From Psychrobacter luti (GTDB lineage Bacteria > Pseudomonadota > Gammaproteobacteria > Pseudomonadales > Moraxellaceae): a stretch of 64,000 nucleotides of DNA. The position numbers and the translations under genes are program-made. Below the pieces are notes generated by a model that saw only the letters and a list, made by a program, of their open reading frames with translations, was not told where the DNA came from and did no database searches. The DNA lies in contig NZ_JACHXL010000005.1 of NCBI RefSeq assembly GCF_014192115.1, positions 1 to 64,000 on the forward strand. Direction: 5' to 3'. How positions within the stretch are numbered: position 1 is the first letter of the stretch; each line of letters begins with the position of its first letter. Shown here in pieces: positions 46,628 through 56,154 of the stretch.

Positions 46628-48148
46628 CTAGTGACGGAAATTTGGTAATAGCGCTGGGATACCTGGCAACATACCAACGATTGCCATAACCCCTGTTAAT
46701 ATCACAAAAGTGACCACAGGAATAATCCAACGGCTCATTTTGGTCAGATTGGCACTACGCTCTTTCGAGCCAATTAAGCCTAAATTATCCAGTACTAAGG
46801 TGATTGACCAACCAAAGGCTGGATTGACCAAGGCAGACGCAAAGACAACAATAGCAGCAGACTGAGTGGTTTTACCCTCGCGTGTCATCTCCATCCCTGC
46901 TTCAAGTAACGGTATAAAAACACCGACAATCAGCGCCACACACATCACCGGCTCCCAAATGGCCAAATCCATTGGATAACCCCAAATACCCGCAATAAGA
47001 CAGAACACGCCCGTTAATACTGCACCGGCTGGAATAGGACGCTTGGCGATTGCCGCGGGTACAATATACGTACCCCATGATGACGCAAAGTTTGCACCGC
47101 CCAGTAAAGAGCCTGCCACCTGACGAATAGAAGCGCTGGTCATCGTATCATCGATATCCATGAGCACGCGCTCAGTACGTTTTGGATAACTGATTTTTTG
47201 AAACACTTGATGACCTAAGAAGTCTGGCGACCACATGGCAACGGCCAACACCGCAAAAGGCAACACGACAACGAAGCTTTCAATCGTTGGCAATCCGAGC
47301 ATCCAACCGGTATCTTCACCCCACCAATACATAGGATTCATATTTGGTAAGCCAGGTGCTGTTTCAAAGGCAAAGGGCGCACCCATGGCAAAGGCAACGC
47401 CGCCACCTAATAGACAACTTAGCGGCACGGCAAGCCAGCGCTTTTGAAAGTTCTCTAACACGGCGTACAATATAATCGTCAGTAGAATGACCACAAAGGC
47501 AATATGCGCCATGCCGATGCCTTCAGCCCAAGCAAACAAGTTTTTGACTTGCGAGATGGTACCAATAAAGCCCAGATACAGCAGCAAACCACCGCACACG
47601 CCTTTACTGGTCAAGTTTGCCAGCAGACTGCCCCCTTTACTGATGGCCAGTAACAAGCCAAAAGCACCGATAAGCAGACCAAAAGCCATTGGGTGACCAC
47701 CAGCGGCAACGACGATAGGAATCAGCGGAATTAGTGGACCATGCGTACCAGCAAGGTTGGCAGTCGGTAGCAAAAATCCTGAGAACAAAATGACAAAGAA
47801 CGCGACGATTAATAGCTCATAACGGACGTTTTCTAGGACGAAGGCATCGCTCAAACCCAGTGGCCCTGCAAACGTTGCCGCGATAGCGCCCACCATCACT
47901 ACTTTACCGATTGTCGCTGCCATCGCCGGAATCGTATCTTCATACTCAAAACGATAATCACGGAACGGCAGATTAGGCCGCCAGCGTTTCGGCTGCATGA
48001 TTTGCAGTTCATGATTGAGATAGGCGTTACGGTTTTTAAAACTAGAATTGGGCTTATGTAAGTCTACATAGCTGTCTTGCAAATCATTATCAGAAGTGAT
48101 TGGCTGCTGTGGATTGCCATCTAAAGGGGGAAGCTGCGTGTTACTCAT
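46628..48148 (-). CDS. DUF3360-type multi-pass membrane protein, probable transporter
   Basis: The 506-residue protein has a hydrophilic N-terminus (about 1-75, ending PKRWRPNLPFRDYRFEYED) and then about twelve hydrophobic segments. The sequence fits the DUF3360 family, related in plan to NCS2/SulP-type carriers; I judge this from pattern, not a search. Conserved polar segments in the membrane (ANLAGTHGPLIPLIP, GGANFASSWGTY) may line a transport path. The start at 48148 (MSNTQLPPL) has AAGGAAATGTG upstream and is preferred to 48193. Substrate unknown. Confidence 0.75.
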   Translation of the reverse strand: MSNTQLPPLDGNPQQPITSDNDLQDSYVDLHKPNSSFKNRNAYLNHELQIMQPKRWRPNLPFRDYRFEYEDTIPAMAATIGKVVMVGAIAATFAGPLGLSDAFVLENVRYELLIVAFFVILFSGFLLPTANLAGTHGPLIPLIPIVVAAGGHPMAFGLLIGAFGLLLAISKGGSLLANLTSKGVCGGLLLYLGFIGTISQVKNLFAWAEGIGMAHIAFVVILLTIILYAVLENFQKRWLAVPLSCLLGGGVAFAMGAPFAFETAPGLPNMNPMYWWGEDTGWMLGLPTIESFVVVLPFAVLAVAMWSPDFLGHQVFQKISYPKRTERVLMDIDDTMTSASIRQVAGSLLGGANFASSWGTYIVPAAIAKRPIPAGAVLTGVFCLIAGIWGYPMDLAIWEPVMCVALIVGVFIPLLEAGMEMTREGKTTQSAAIVVFASALVNPAFGWSITLVLDNLGLIGSKERSANLTKMSRWIIPVVTFVILTGVMAIVGMLPGIPALLPNFRH

Positions 48149-48600
48149 CACATTTCCTTGTGTCGACCGACGTTTTAGCGACTGCTTATTCACTTACTAT
48201 TCTTGCGATAAACGTTAAGCCACTAGAGAAAAATGCAGTCATTGTATGTCATGAGGCTTTGGAACGCGAACCTATAACAATTCGAATATACTATATATAT
48301 ACCTGTTATTAATAACGTAAAGTTTTCTTTTAAAATAAGTCCAAACTTATTAAGTACTTAGTTGCTAAAAAATAGCAGATTGGAGTCATTAATTACTATT
48401 CTTCTCATAAGCCATAATGCATTATCGTTATATGGGTGATAGATAATCGCATATGGACAAAAACGAAGTGCTAAGATTTAAATGAAGTTACGCTTTAGCT
48501 CTAGCACCTTTATGAGTTTTTCACTATGATAAATACCTTTTTACCCATAACGATTGAATAATAACAGTCTAAAAATCAAGAAGTACCCTAGGATAAGTTT
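48149..48600. other. 452-bp divergent spacer
   Basis: No gene seen. AT-rich with an ATATATAT-type run near 48290. CTAGGATAAGTTT at 48588-48600 supplies the ribosome site (AGGA) of the next gene and matches the arm of the palindromic element at 39751 in 12 of 13 bases, which may be chance. Confidence 0.4.
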
Positions 48601-49158
48601 ATGAGTTTACTGCCTAAAAATCTTGAAACCCTGAAACGTAATGCCAAAAAAAATATCATGCCATTACTTACCCCTTATTTGCTTAAATTGCGTATCAATA
48701 CTTATGCGCCTTACATCGGTGCCGGTATTAAGATTGAGCATATCAACCTAGACCAAGGCTTATGCATTGTCAGTATGGGGCTAAATAGCTTAAATAAGAA
48801 TATCGTCGGTACTCAGTTTGGTGGCAGTCTATATTCGATGGTCGATCCATTTTATATGCTGATGCTGATGCACCAATTAGGTAGCAGTTATGTGGTTTGG
48901 GATAAAAGCTCACACATTGAGTTTATCTCCCCTGGTGATAGCAAAGTCACCGCGCGCATGAAAATCCCTAGCGCTGAGATTATTACTATTCAAGAATTGG
49001 CAAAAGAGGGTGAGCCTGTATTTCGTGAATATAAGGTCGATATCGTCGATGAGCAACAAAAAGTTATTGCGACTGTGACTAAGATCCTTTACATTCGACT
49101 GCGTAAATACAGTAAATCTAAAGACCAATCCAACCGTATAGATAACCTCGAGAGCTAA
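48601..49158 (+). CDS. DUF4442 hotdog-fold protein
   Basis: The 185-residue protein has a single hotdog domain: INTYAPYIGAGIKIEHIN, then the long helix region VGTQFGGSLYSMVDPFYMLML, then SHIEFISPGDSKVTA. This is the DUF4442 pattern, related to PaaI/YiiD thioesterases. Thioesterase activity is possible but the catalytic residue is not obvious (Asp in MVDPF is a candidate). Monocistronic; shares a terminator with rplS. Confidence 0.85.
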   Translation: MSLLPKNLETLKRNAKKNIMPLLTPYLLKLRINTYAPYIGAGIKIEHINLDQGLCIVSMGLNSLNKNIVGTQFGGSLYSMVDPFYMLMLMHQLGSSYVVWDKSSHIEFISPGDSKVTARMKIPSAEIITIQELAKEGEPVFREYKVDIVDEQQKVIATVTKILYIRLRKYSKSKDQSNRIDNLES

Positions 49159-49201
49159 CGTTAAGCTTACGGCTTTTAATTAAAACAAAGCCCCACATAC
49201 A

Positions 49202-49238
49202 AAAACCCCAATCTGGCATACGCACAGATTGGGGTTTT
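49202..49238. terminator. Bidirectional terminator between DUF4442 gene and rplS
   Basis: A 14-bp perfect stem (49202-49215 with 49225-49238) has core ACCCCAATCTG; T runs on both strands. Confidence 0.93.
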
Positions 49239-49360
49239 GTCTTTTTTGGTACTACCCGCTTATTTATATGATAAACCTATGAATAAGGGTTTGTATCTAC
49301 TATTGCTTTACCCTAGTCGACTGTACATCATACAGCTAACTAAAGGTGGCAAACTTTTGC

Positions 49361-49789
49361 TTAAATGCCAGGTGCAGTTTCAACTGCATCAGGAACGCGA
49401 GCGTCAGTTTTTACCTTAACAACTTTAGGTGCACGCGGAGCAAGCTTCTCGCGGATACGTGCTGATTTACCAGAGCGCTCACGTAAGTAGTATAGTTTCG
49501 CACGGCGAACAGCGCCACGGCGTTTCACTTCAATGCTATCGATGATTGGTGAATGCAATTGGAATGCACGCTCAACGCCAACACCGCTTGAGATTTTACG
49601 TACGGTAAACGCTGAGTTTAAACCGCGGTTACGCTTAGCAATTACAACGCCTTCAAAAGCCTGTAAACGCTCACGCTCACCTTCACGTACTTTTACTTGA
49701 ACCACAACGGTATCGCCGGGTGCAAAGCTTGGGCGCTCAATCAATTGAGCATTTTCGATGACCTGAACCAATGGATGCTTGTTGCTCAT
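49361..49789 (-). CDS. rplS: 50S ribosomal protein L19
   Basis: The 142-residue subunit-interface protein carries the canonical [26 protein letters not shown] segment (opening FAPGDTVVV) and [17 protein letters not shown]. It has a C-terminal extension of about 25 residues compared with E. coli (115). Last gene of rpsP-rimM-trmD-rplS, 205 bp after trmD. Confidence 0.97.
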   Translation of the reverse strand: MSNKHPLVQVIENAQLIERPSFAPGDTVVVQVKVREGERERLQAFEGVVIAKRNRGLNSAFTVRKISSGVGVERAFQLHSPIIDSIEVKRRGAVRRAKLYYLRERSGKSARIREKLAPRAPKVVKVKTDARVPDAVETAPGI

Positions 49790-49994
49790 GAGAGTTATCT
49801 CCTCACATTAGATAATAGAGGCTTGACGCATATCACCTGTTTGTAATAATTAATCATACCTATTATTAATATCTTAGATTAATAACAGCTACAACGTAAA
49901 TGGGTTATGACAAACGGCCATTATGCTATGACTCGTTTTATTACTGCTCAAAATTTTATTTCTTAACTGTTTATGTTTTTAACCGCTATTAACG

Positions 49995-50759
49995 CTATTT
50001 TTTATCTGCTTTAGCCAATGCTTTGAGCCACTTTGCTTGCTCTACCGTTGGGGTAAACGCTTGCCATAAATCTGGACGCCGCGTTTGCGTACGTTCAACT
50101 TGTTGGCTAAAGCGCCACTTAGCGATATTAGCATGATGACCTGAAAGTAATACTTCAGGGACCGCCATACCAGCAAACTCATGCGGCTTAGTATAATGTG
50201 GACAATCAAGCAAGCCATCGACGAACGAGTCTTGCTCAGCTGACTTATCATCACCCATAATATCAGGCAGACGACGTATCACACTATCCATCAGTACCAT
50301 GGCTGGTAGCTCACCACCCGTTAAGACGTAATCACCGAGTGATATCTCAATGTCGACATACTGCGACAGTAAGCGCTCATCAATACCTTCGTAACGACCA
50401 CATAATAAAATCATGCCGTCATACTCAGTCATACTGACCACACTACTTTCGCTGAGCGTCTTGCCTTGTGGTGACATATATATCACCGGACAATGCTCAC
50501 TATCGACACGGCAGCCATGTTGACTGGCTCGCAGGCGGGCATCCTCAATCGCTTGGGATAATGGCTCAGCCATCATCACCATGCCAGGACCGCCACCATA
50601 CGGGCGCTCATCAATACGGCGATAATTATCAGTGGTATAATCGCGCGGGTTGATGCATTCAATCGTGACTTGCTCCTGAGTGACTGCCCGTCCCGTGATT
50701 CCAAACTCACGAATCGTGGCAAACATTTCAGGGAAAATACTAATCACGGCAAAATACAT
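49995..50759 (-). CDS. trmD: tRNA (guanine37-N1)-methyltransferase
   Basis: The 254-residue SPOUT enzyme methylates G37 and prevents frameshifting. It has [13 protein letters not shown] at the start, [22 protein letters not shown] and the trefoil knot [15 protein letters not shown]. The start at 50759 (MYFAVIS) aligns with the family; an in-frame start at 50819 would add 20 foreign residues. Third gene of the rpsP operon, 119 bp after rimM. Confidence 0.96.
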   Translation of the reverse strand: MYFAVISIFPEMFATIREFGITGRAVTQEQVTIECINPRDYTTDNYRRIDERPYGGGPGMVMMAEPLSQAIEDARLRASQHGCRVDSEHCPVIYMSPQGKTLSESSVVSMTEYDGMILLCGRYEGIDERLLSQYVDIEISLGDYVLTGGELPAMVLMDSVIRRLPDIMGDDKSAEQDSFVDGLLDCPHYTKPHEFAGMAVPEVLLSGHHANIAKWRFSQQVERTQTRRPDLWQAFTPTVEQAKWLKALAKADKK

Positions 50760-50878
50760 CGAATGTCTACTTGCACAATGGATAACAGTGGCTAAATAAA
50801 TCGGTGTGACTATCAACAACCTTTAACGATAAAGCCGAAACTTATATCACCAAAGCTTGTGTTAATAATTGCTTATTA

Positions 50879-51412
50879 TTAATAATCACTTGGCCATGCC
50901 ACAAGCACGGTTTTCTCAGTCATATTGACTTCAATCACTGTTTGCTTATGCCAAGGTATCAGGCGCTCTTCTTTATCCAAACTGTCTGAATTTGCCGTTA
51001 CACGCATGATGTCATGGGCACCAGTTTCAAACATTTCAGTAATATTGCCTAAATACTCATCTTGCTCGTTCATCACGCGCAAGCTGACCAAATCCGACCA
51101 ATAATATTCGTCTTCCGCTGTTTCTGGCAAAACGTTTTGTTCGACCCAAAGGGTTACCCCATTCATGGTCTCAGCAAGGTTACGGTCAGGTATTTGCTCA
51201 AATTGAGCGACAATACCTGTCCCTTGCTCACGCCAAGCCTTTACGGTCAAAGGCTTCATACCAGTAGCAGTTTTCATCCACCAAGGCTGCATGTCAAATA
51301 TTGCCGTACGATCATCCGTATCACTAAATACCCACAGCCAGCCTTTAATGCCATAAGGCTTTTTTAGCTGACCGATTTTCATAAGTGCACTAGCGTTTGG
51401 AACAGATGACAT
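50879..51412 (-). CDS. rimM: 16S rRNA processing protein RimM
   Basis: The 177-residue 30S maturation factor binds S19. N-terminal barrel: IGQLKKPYGIKGWLWVFSDTD; C-terminal PRC barrel: YYWSDLVSLRVMN and LIPWHKQTVIEVN. ATG 51412. It follows rpsP by 199 bp, longer than usual, in a spacer that holds tandem repeats. Confidence 0.95.
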   Translation of the reverse strand: MSSVPNASALMKIGQLKKPYGIKGWLWVFSDTDDRTAIFDMQPWWMKTATGMKPLTVKAWREQGTGIVAQFEQIPDRNLAETMNGVTLWVEQNVLPETAEDEYYWSDLVSLRVMNEQDEYLGNITEMFETGAHDIMRVTANSDSLDKEERLIPWHKQTVIEVNMTEKTVLVAWPSDY

Positions 51413-51459
51413 AACGGCTAACCTAACGATGATTAAAACAGCAATGCTGAATACAGTTC

Positions 51460-51516
51460 AATCAAAAGCGATAAACGCAATCAAAAGCGATAAACGCAAT
51501 CAAAAGTAATAAACAG
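51460..51516. repeat. Three 19-bp tandem units between rpsP and rimM
   Basis: Units at 51460-51478 and 51479-51497 are identical (AATCAAAAGCGATAAACGC). A third at 51498-51516 differs at four bases. Non-coding, inside the rpsP operon. Confidence 0.92.
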
Positions 51517-51611
51517 TTAATGGCGCACCCTGGTCAGACCAGTTACGCTATGTTTTATAAAGTCGACTAATAAACGTAAACATCACGCTATTAGTACTTA
51601 GTAACCAAAAC

Positions 51612-51881
51612 TTAAGCAGTTGCTTCAGTTTGAGCTACAGACTTGTTATAAGCTTTTGCTAATGAAGCAACGCGATCTGAAGGTTGTGCACCTTTAGCGA
51701 TCCACGCATTGTACGCTTCCATGTTTAGGCGTACTGCTTCTTCAGACTCTTTAGCGAGTGGGTTAAAAAAGCCGATGTTTTCAATGTAGCGACCGTCACG
51801 CGCGCGGCGTTGATCAGCAACAACTACTTGATAAAATGGGCGTTTCTTGGCACCGCCCCGTGCTAAACGAATAACAACCAT
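51612..51881 (-). CDS. rpsP: 30S ribosomal protein S16
   Basis: The 89-residue protein has the canonical start [20 protein letters not shown] and IENIGFFNP. First gene of rpsP-rimM-trmD-rplS, with a good promoter 40 bp upstream. Confidence 0.97.
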   Translation of the reverse strand: MVVIRLARGGAKKRPFYQVVVADQRRARDGRYIENIGFFNPLAKESEEAVRLNMEAYNAWIAKGAQPSDRVASLAKAYNKSVAQTEATA

Positions 51882-51920
51882 GTGAATTCTCTCTTTCGCA
51901 GGTATACCAAAAAGGGCATA

Positions 51921-51949
51921 ATTATATCACAGTCTTGTTTTATTGAAAA
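51921..51949 (-). promoter_or_regulatory. Sigma70-type promoter of the rpsP operon
   Basis: On minus: TTTTCA (51944-51949), 17-base spacer, TATAAT (51921-51926). The start would fall about 30 bases before rpsP. Confidence 0.7.
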
Positions 51950-52311
51950 CATAAACTGTGCTTATTTAATTATTTATTAACAATAGCTTAAATAGCAATG
52001 CATGTAAAACATAATTTATATTTCGTGGTTAATTTGTTGGGCTTAACCCTGTTAAATTGGCTACTCATTCTATCGGTAAAGCCCACAATCGCATTATTTG
52101 ATTATGCTATCCTACAAGCAAACCTATAACCAAACCCTACGGTCAAACCGCACAACAAAAGAGCGGCTTAATAAAGCTTTAAATCGTAGGCTTGTCATAC
52201 CGAATGAAGTTATATTTTTTATATGTAAAAACTCAATAAAAAACGCTATGTTTATAGATAGTTTTAGAAAAACTACTTTTATAAATGTCTTGCTCAACCT
52301 TTTGGATTCTT
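51950..52311. other. Divergent spacer upstream of the EnvZ-like gene
   Basis: About 360 bp beyond the rpsP promoter. Open frames here lack ribosome sites and overlap the kinase gene, so I call no gene. No clear promoter for the kinase is visible. Confidence 0.4.
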
Positions 52312-53784
52312 ATGACCACACCAAAATCGCAACCACGACGTAAAGGTCGGCTTGCCCGCTCCTACTCTAACACTTGGCTGACCACCTTAATGGTGGCTTT
52401 TATTGTCATTATCAGTGTAGGGGTATCGATTTTGTTTTTTTGGCGTAGCCTGTATTTACCCGAGCTTAAAAACCATGCGCGTTATCTGACCAGCGAATTA
52501 CGCTTAATGAACAGCGTCAATCAAGACTGGAAACATAACCCTGCCGTGCGGCAATGGATTTATCAGCACTCGCATGTGGTTGTGGTCAATAATCCTAGCG
52601 ACTTTCCGACCATAGAAGATAAAGCCTTTGTTGGTGTGTTTACTGATGTGCTACAACGCGAAATTGGCGCGCAATTAGGGCGTCCAGTAGAAGTGTATTT
52701 TAAGTTTAAACCGACGCCGCAGCTGTGGGTGCAAGACAGCCGCGATACCAGCTTTTGGATCCGCGAACCGGTGGTATATTATTCGCAATATAGCCCTGCG
52801 CTATTATGGTTATTCTTAGTAGGCCTACCTATTTTGACCTTGCTAACCATTATTTTGTTAGCACGCCAATTAAATCGTCCGCTACGGTATTTGCAGCGGG
52901 CAGCCACCAACTATATTCGCTTGGGTCATGCTACTACGTTACCGACCCATAATGGACCGACTGAAATACGCCAAGTTAATATGGCCTTTAACCGCTTATT
53001 TACCACTCTGAATCAAGCACAAAAAGAGCGTACGATTATGCTGGCAGGTATCTCGCATGATTTACGTACACCGCTAACCCGTATGCGTTTGACCGCTGAG
53101 ATGCTGCCTGATGATTTTTTTCGTGAAGGATTGATTTATGATGTTGAGGATATGGATGCTATCTTAGAGCAGTTTATCTCCTTTATGAAAGACGGTTCCG
53201 ATGAGCCGGTACGCCTGACCAATTTAGATACCATCTTTAATGAAATCATGGTGCAATTTGCGCCACTAGAATTTATTTACCAGTCTGAATGTCACAAAGT
53301 GGTTCCTATCCGGCCGATGTCTATTAAGCGTCTGGTTATCAATCTGGTTAATAACGCCAAGCGTTACGGCAAAGCACCGATTTATTTATCAGCGACCATA
53401 GTACCGACCTTTATAGAGAAGGCTGAGATAGAAGACAGTGAAATGGTGACTGAAAACGAGGTCAATAAAGAAGCAAAAGAGCAATTAGTGATATGTGTGC
53501 GTGACTGTGGTGATGGGGTCGCAGAAGACCAGTTAGAGCGTGTCATGCAGCCGTTTGAGCGCGGCGAATCAGCGCGTACCACTCAAGGTAGTGGGCTTGG
53601 TCTGGCGATTGTCGACCGTATTGCGCGCTTGCATCATGGGACGGTCGAGGCGATTAATCATCCAGATGGCGGGCTACAAGTTTGTGTACGTATCCCACTC
53701 ATCTCGAAAGTGGCAGGTGAGCCGCCATTAGATGTTGAAAACGACAAATCATCTATCCCTGATGATAATGTAAATAATTTGTAG
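52312..53784 (+). CDS. envZ: EnvZ-like osmosensor-type histidine kinase without adjacent regulator gene
   Basis: The 490-residue kinase has TM1 at about 20-42, a periplasmic loop of about 120 residues, TM2 at about 160-183, HAMP, the EnvZ-type H box LAGISHDLRTPLTRMRLTAEM, N box NLVNNAKRYG, then DCGDGV and the G2 box TQGSGLGLAIVDR. An acidic insert (about 370-395) lies in the ATPase domain. The H-box is very close to E. coli EnvZ (AGVSHDLRTPLTRIRL). No ompR lies next to it: upstream is divergent rpsP, downstream are convergent genes. ATG 52312 is preferred to 52285. Confidence 0.88.
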   Translation: MTTPKSQPRRKGRLARSYSNTWLTTLMVAFIVIISVGVSILFFWRSLYLPELKNHARYLTSELRLMNSVNQDWKHNPAVRQWIYQHSHVVVVNNPSDFPTIEDKAFVGVFTDVLQREIGAQLGRPVEVYFKFKPTPQLWVQDSRDTSFWIREPVVYYSQYSPALLWLFLVGLPILTLLTIILLARQLNRPLRYLQRAATNYIRLGHATTLPTHNGPTEIRQVNMAFNRLFTTLNQAQKERTIMLAGISHDLRTPLTRMRLTAEMLPDDFFREGLIYDVEDMDAILEQFISFMKDGSDEPVRLTNLDTIFNEIMVQFAPLEFIYQSECHKVVPIRPMSIKRLVINLVNNAKRYGKAPIYLSATIVPTFIEKAEIEDSEMVTENEVNKEAKEQLVICVRDCGDGVAEDQLERVMQPFERGESARTTQGSGLGLAIVDRIARLHHGTVEAINHPDGGLQVCVRIPLISKVAGEPPLDVENDKSSIPDDNVNNL

Positions 53785-53827
53785 ATAAATGATCTGTAGT
53801 TAAACAATAATCACATCACGGCCAATA

Positions 53828-53872
53828 TTTGGTTAATAGCTATTCATTGTGAATTATTAGTTATTAGCCAAA
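53828..53872. terminator. Stem-loop between convergent envZ and a small gene
   Basis: TTTGGTTAATA (53828-53838) pairs with TATTAGCCAAA (53862-53872, one G-T) and encloses an ATTCA/TGAAT hairpin. Weak T runs. Confidence 0.45.
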
Positions 53873-53881
53873 CGAGCAATA

Positions 53882-54061
53882 CTACTCTCTAGTACCAATG
53901 ATAGGCGGAATATACTCCGCACTATTGGTAAAAGCTAAAGGCTGAGTTATTTCATTCTGCGCAGCCTTTAGCGTCTCTGTGCTGGTTGGCTGTTGCAGGA
54001 ATAAATAATAACCGAGCGCTGCTGCGTTCAACACGACCAAACCACCAAATAAATACGGCAT
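53882..54061 (-). CDS. 59-residue single-pass membrane protein downstream of bfmS
   Basis: ATG 54061 follows GAGGAGGG at 8 bases. The frame encodes an N-terminal hydrophobic helix (about 3-22: YLFGGLVVLNAAALGYYLFL) and a polar C-terminal part ending SAEYIPPIIGTRE. No family recognised. It is on the same strand as bfmR and bfmS, 181 bp after bfmS, so it may be the third gene of that unit. Small single-pass proteins next to sensor kinases sometimes modulate them; here that is only inference. Confidence 0.7.
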   Translation of the reverse strand: MPYLFGGLVVLNAAALGYYLFLQQPTSTETLKAAQNEITQPLAFTNSAEYIPPIIGTRE

Positions 54062-54242
54062 CCTTTGCCCTCCTCTATTTTTAATCTGCTTTAAAAGCTG
54101 TCATAAACCATCAGTTGTTAATTAACCATTAATCAATACTATTTTAGCCAATGATTTATCAGCTTCTACCATCATAATGACAATAACAAACTTAAGCATT
54201 ATTTAGCGCCGAATAGCGCCATTGTAATTCAAACAATCCTAA

Positions 54243-55928
54243 TTAAGCATCAAAATCACGTTCGCTTTTTTCTTGGGTAAGCTCATCAGCAGCAAGCACT
54301 TGGGTCAGCGGTTTGATAGGCCAGGTCATGACAAATCGAGCGCCGCCAAGCTCACGGCTCTCGCCGACTTTCATATTGCCATTAAACCAAAAGGCGATAC
54401 GCGACACAATAGACAGGCCTAGACCATAGCCACCTGACGCTCGCGTACGGCTGTCGTCCAAGCGTGAAAACGGAATAAAGACTTTTTCACGATCTTCTTC
54501 TGCAATACCGTGACCGTCATCTTCTACACTGACAAAAGCATTGCCTTTTTTGACCCCAGCACTAATGATAATAGTCGTCTCTGCATAACGTAGCGCGTTA
54601 CCGGCTAGATTCTGAATCACCCGATGTAAATAACGTCTATCGGCAACCGCCGTTACTTTAGCATTGGGTAGGTTGGTCACTATCTTAATAGGCTTACCTA
54701 AAGCATTGGTCTCACGCTCTATTTGCTCGAGCAATTCTCGCAAGTTGACCGGCTCCAAATCTAGTTTCGGTGAGCCCTCTTCAAGCTTAGCATAAGTTAA
54801 AATTTCATCAATCAAACCGTTAAGCGCTTCGATATCCTCATCAATAAAATCACGCTGCATAAAGCGCGAGTCTTCATCGTCGGTATCTGCCAGCATATCA
54901 ACCGCAAAACGAATACGAGCAACAGGGGTACGCAGTTCATGCGATACCGCTCGCGTCAGCTCACGCTGTGACTCAATCAAACGCTTGATATGTGCCGTCA
55001 TCGCATTAAAGGTAGCGGATAAGCGTGCAATTTCATCTTGGCCGATAACCTGTACTTTGATATCAAGATTGCCTTTACTGACTTCATTAACACCGACTTG
55101 AATCAATTGCAATTTGCGCTCGAGCGGAAAGATAAGCGCATATACGCCCAAGCTGATTAAAAACATACTGATCAAAATCATACTAATAATGAGATTCAGC
55201 GGGAACCAGTTAAATAACGGGACCGGACCAATTAAGATAGCCATATCATTGATTTCAGAAGGTACAACGACTTTGATTGCTGAGTTACTTTTACTGGTAT
55301 TGGTATCTTGTAATAAGATGACCACCTCATCGCGGCGCAAGCGTGCCATCTGATCAGGATCTAAATTGAGCGTAGTAACCGCTTTAAATTCTAATGGAAA
55401 AGCAAACTTCTCCTCTAACTCAGCCAAACGCGACCGCTTATCGGATAAGGTAGCATGGTATGATAAATCATCGAGCAAAAACACAGCGATGGCACGTACT
55501 TGCTGTTCGGTGACCTGCGATATGCGCGCTGTTAAGACACTCTTATTATCCGGTAAGCGGTAATAAACATCGGCATAAACAGGTTGGCTAACATAGCGAA
55601 CCACAGTATTACCTTTCTCAAAGCGCCGCAGCTCACTGGCATTGAAATCCACCTCATTAATCGGCACAATACTGAATTCTGTGCCAAATAAGCTACTAGC
55701 ATCAGACAACCAATATTCACGCTGAGAGTCACTCTCTTGATGCGCAATCCCTTCACTGACAATATGAAAGGCACCCGTCGCCATGTTTTCACGATAAGAC
55801 TGGACACGTTCCTTATTAATGGTATCCATCAATAATTGGGCGAACAATGCCACGCACAAGCAGACTATCAATAGTCCGGCATATATACGAACAAAAATAC
55901 TGTGTTTAAGAGAAGAAACTAATGACAT
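54243..55928 (-). CDS. bfmS: Sensor histidine kinase BfmS (RstB-like)
   Basis: The 561-residue partner of BfmR. TM1 at about 13-33, a periplasmic domain of about 200 residues, TM2 at about 225-250, HAMP, H box TRAVSHELRTPVARIRFAVD, N box NLAGNALRYAE, and G boxes VEDDGHGIAE and RASGGYGLGLSIVSR. The layout matches Acinetobacter BfmS, which controls biofilm, capsule and envelope stress. ATG 55928 is preferred to TTG 55943. A strong hairpin terminator separates it from bfmR. Confidence 0.88.
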   Translation of the reverse strand: MSLVSSLKHSIFVRIYAGLLIVCLCVALFAQLLMDTINKERVQSYRENMATGAFHIVSEGIAHQESDSQREYWLSDASSLFGTEFSIVPINEVDFNASELRRFEKGNTVVRYVSQPVYADVYYRLPDNKSVLTARISQVTEQQVRAIAVFLLDDLSYHATLSDKRSRLAELEEKFAFPLEFKAVTTLNLDPDQMARLRRDEVVILLQDTNTSKSNSAIKVVVPSEINDMAILIGPVPLFNWFPLNLIISMILISMFLISLGVYALIFPLERKLQLIQVGVNEVSKGNLDIKVQVIGQDEIARLSATFNAMTAHIKRLIESQRELTRAVSHELRTPVARIRFAVDMLADTDDEDSRFMQRDFIDEDIEALNGLIDEILTYAKLEEGSPKLDLEPVNLRELLEQIERETNALGKPIKIVTNLPNAKVTAVADRRYLHRVIQNLAGNALRYAETTIIISAGVKKGNAFVSVEDDGHGIAEEDREKVFIPFSRLDDSRTRASGGYGLGLSIVSRIAFWFNGNMKVGESRELGGARFVMTWPIKPLTQVLAADELTQEKSERDFDA

Positions 55929-56080
55929 ACGGGCCGTGACCAACCTAATTGAAAAAATTATTAATAGATAATAAATGATTATGGCATTTCTTACCTGATA
56001 CTAGATATCTAGCATCGATAATTATCGCTCAATTAAACCACATAACACAGCATTTAAGTTTAAAAATTAAAATTTAAGCC

Positions 56081-56111
56081 ATAAAAAACCAGCATGATGC
56101 TGGTTTTTTAT
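56081..56111. terminator. Intrinsic terminator between bfmR and bfmS
   Basis: A 14-bp perfect stem (56081-56094 with 56098-56111) has core ACCAGCA and loop TGA, flanked by A and T runs, so it works in both directions. It lies 43 bp after the bfmR stop and 152 bp before the bfmS start. Confidence 0.88.
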
Positions 56112-56154
56112 CAGAAGGTAATATAGACCAAATACTTGTATCAAAGATAACGTA

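Noticed and set aside
48588..48600. Half copy of the palindromic element at 39751
   Set aside because: The match also supplies the ribosome site of the next gene and has no inverted partner, so chance similarity is likely.
52098..52343. 81-codon open frame on plus before the EnvZ-like gene
   Set aside because: It overlaps the kinase start, lacks a ribosome site, and has an AT-driven composition.
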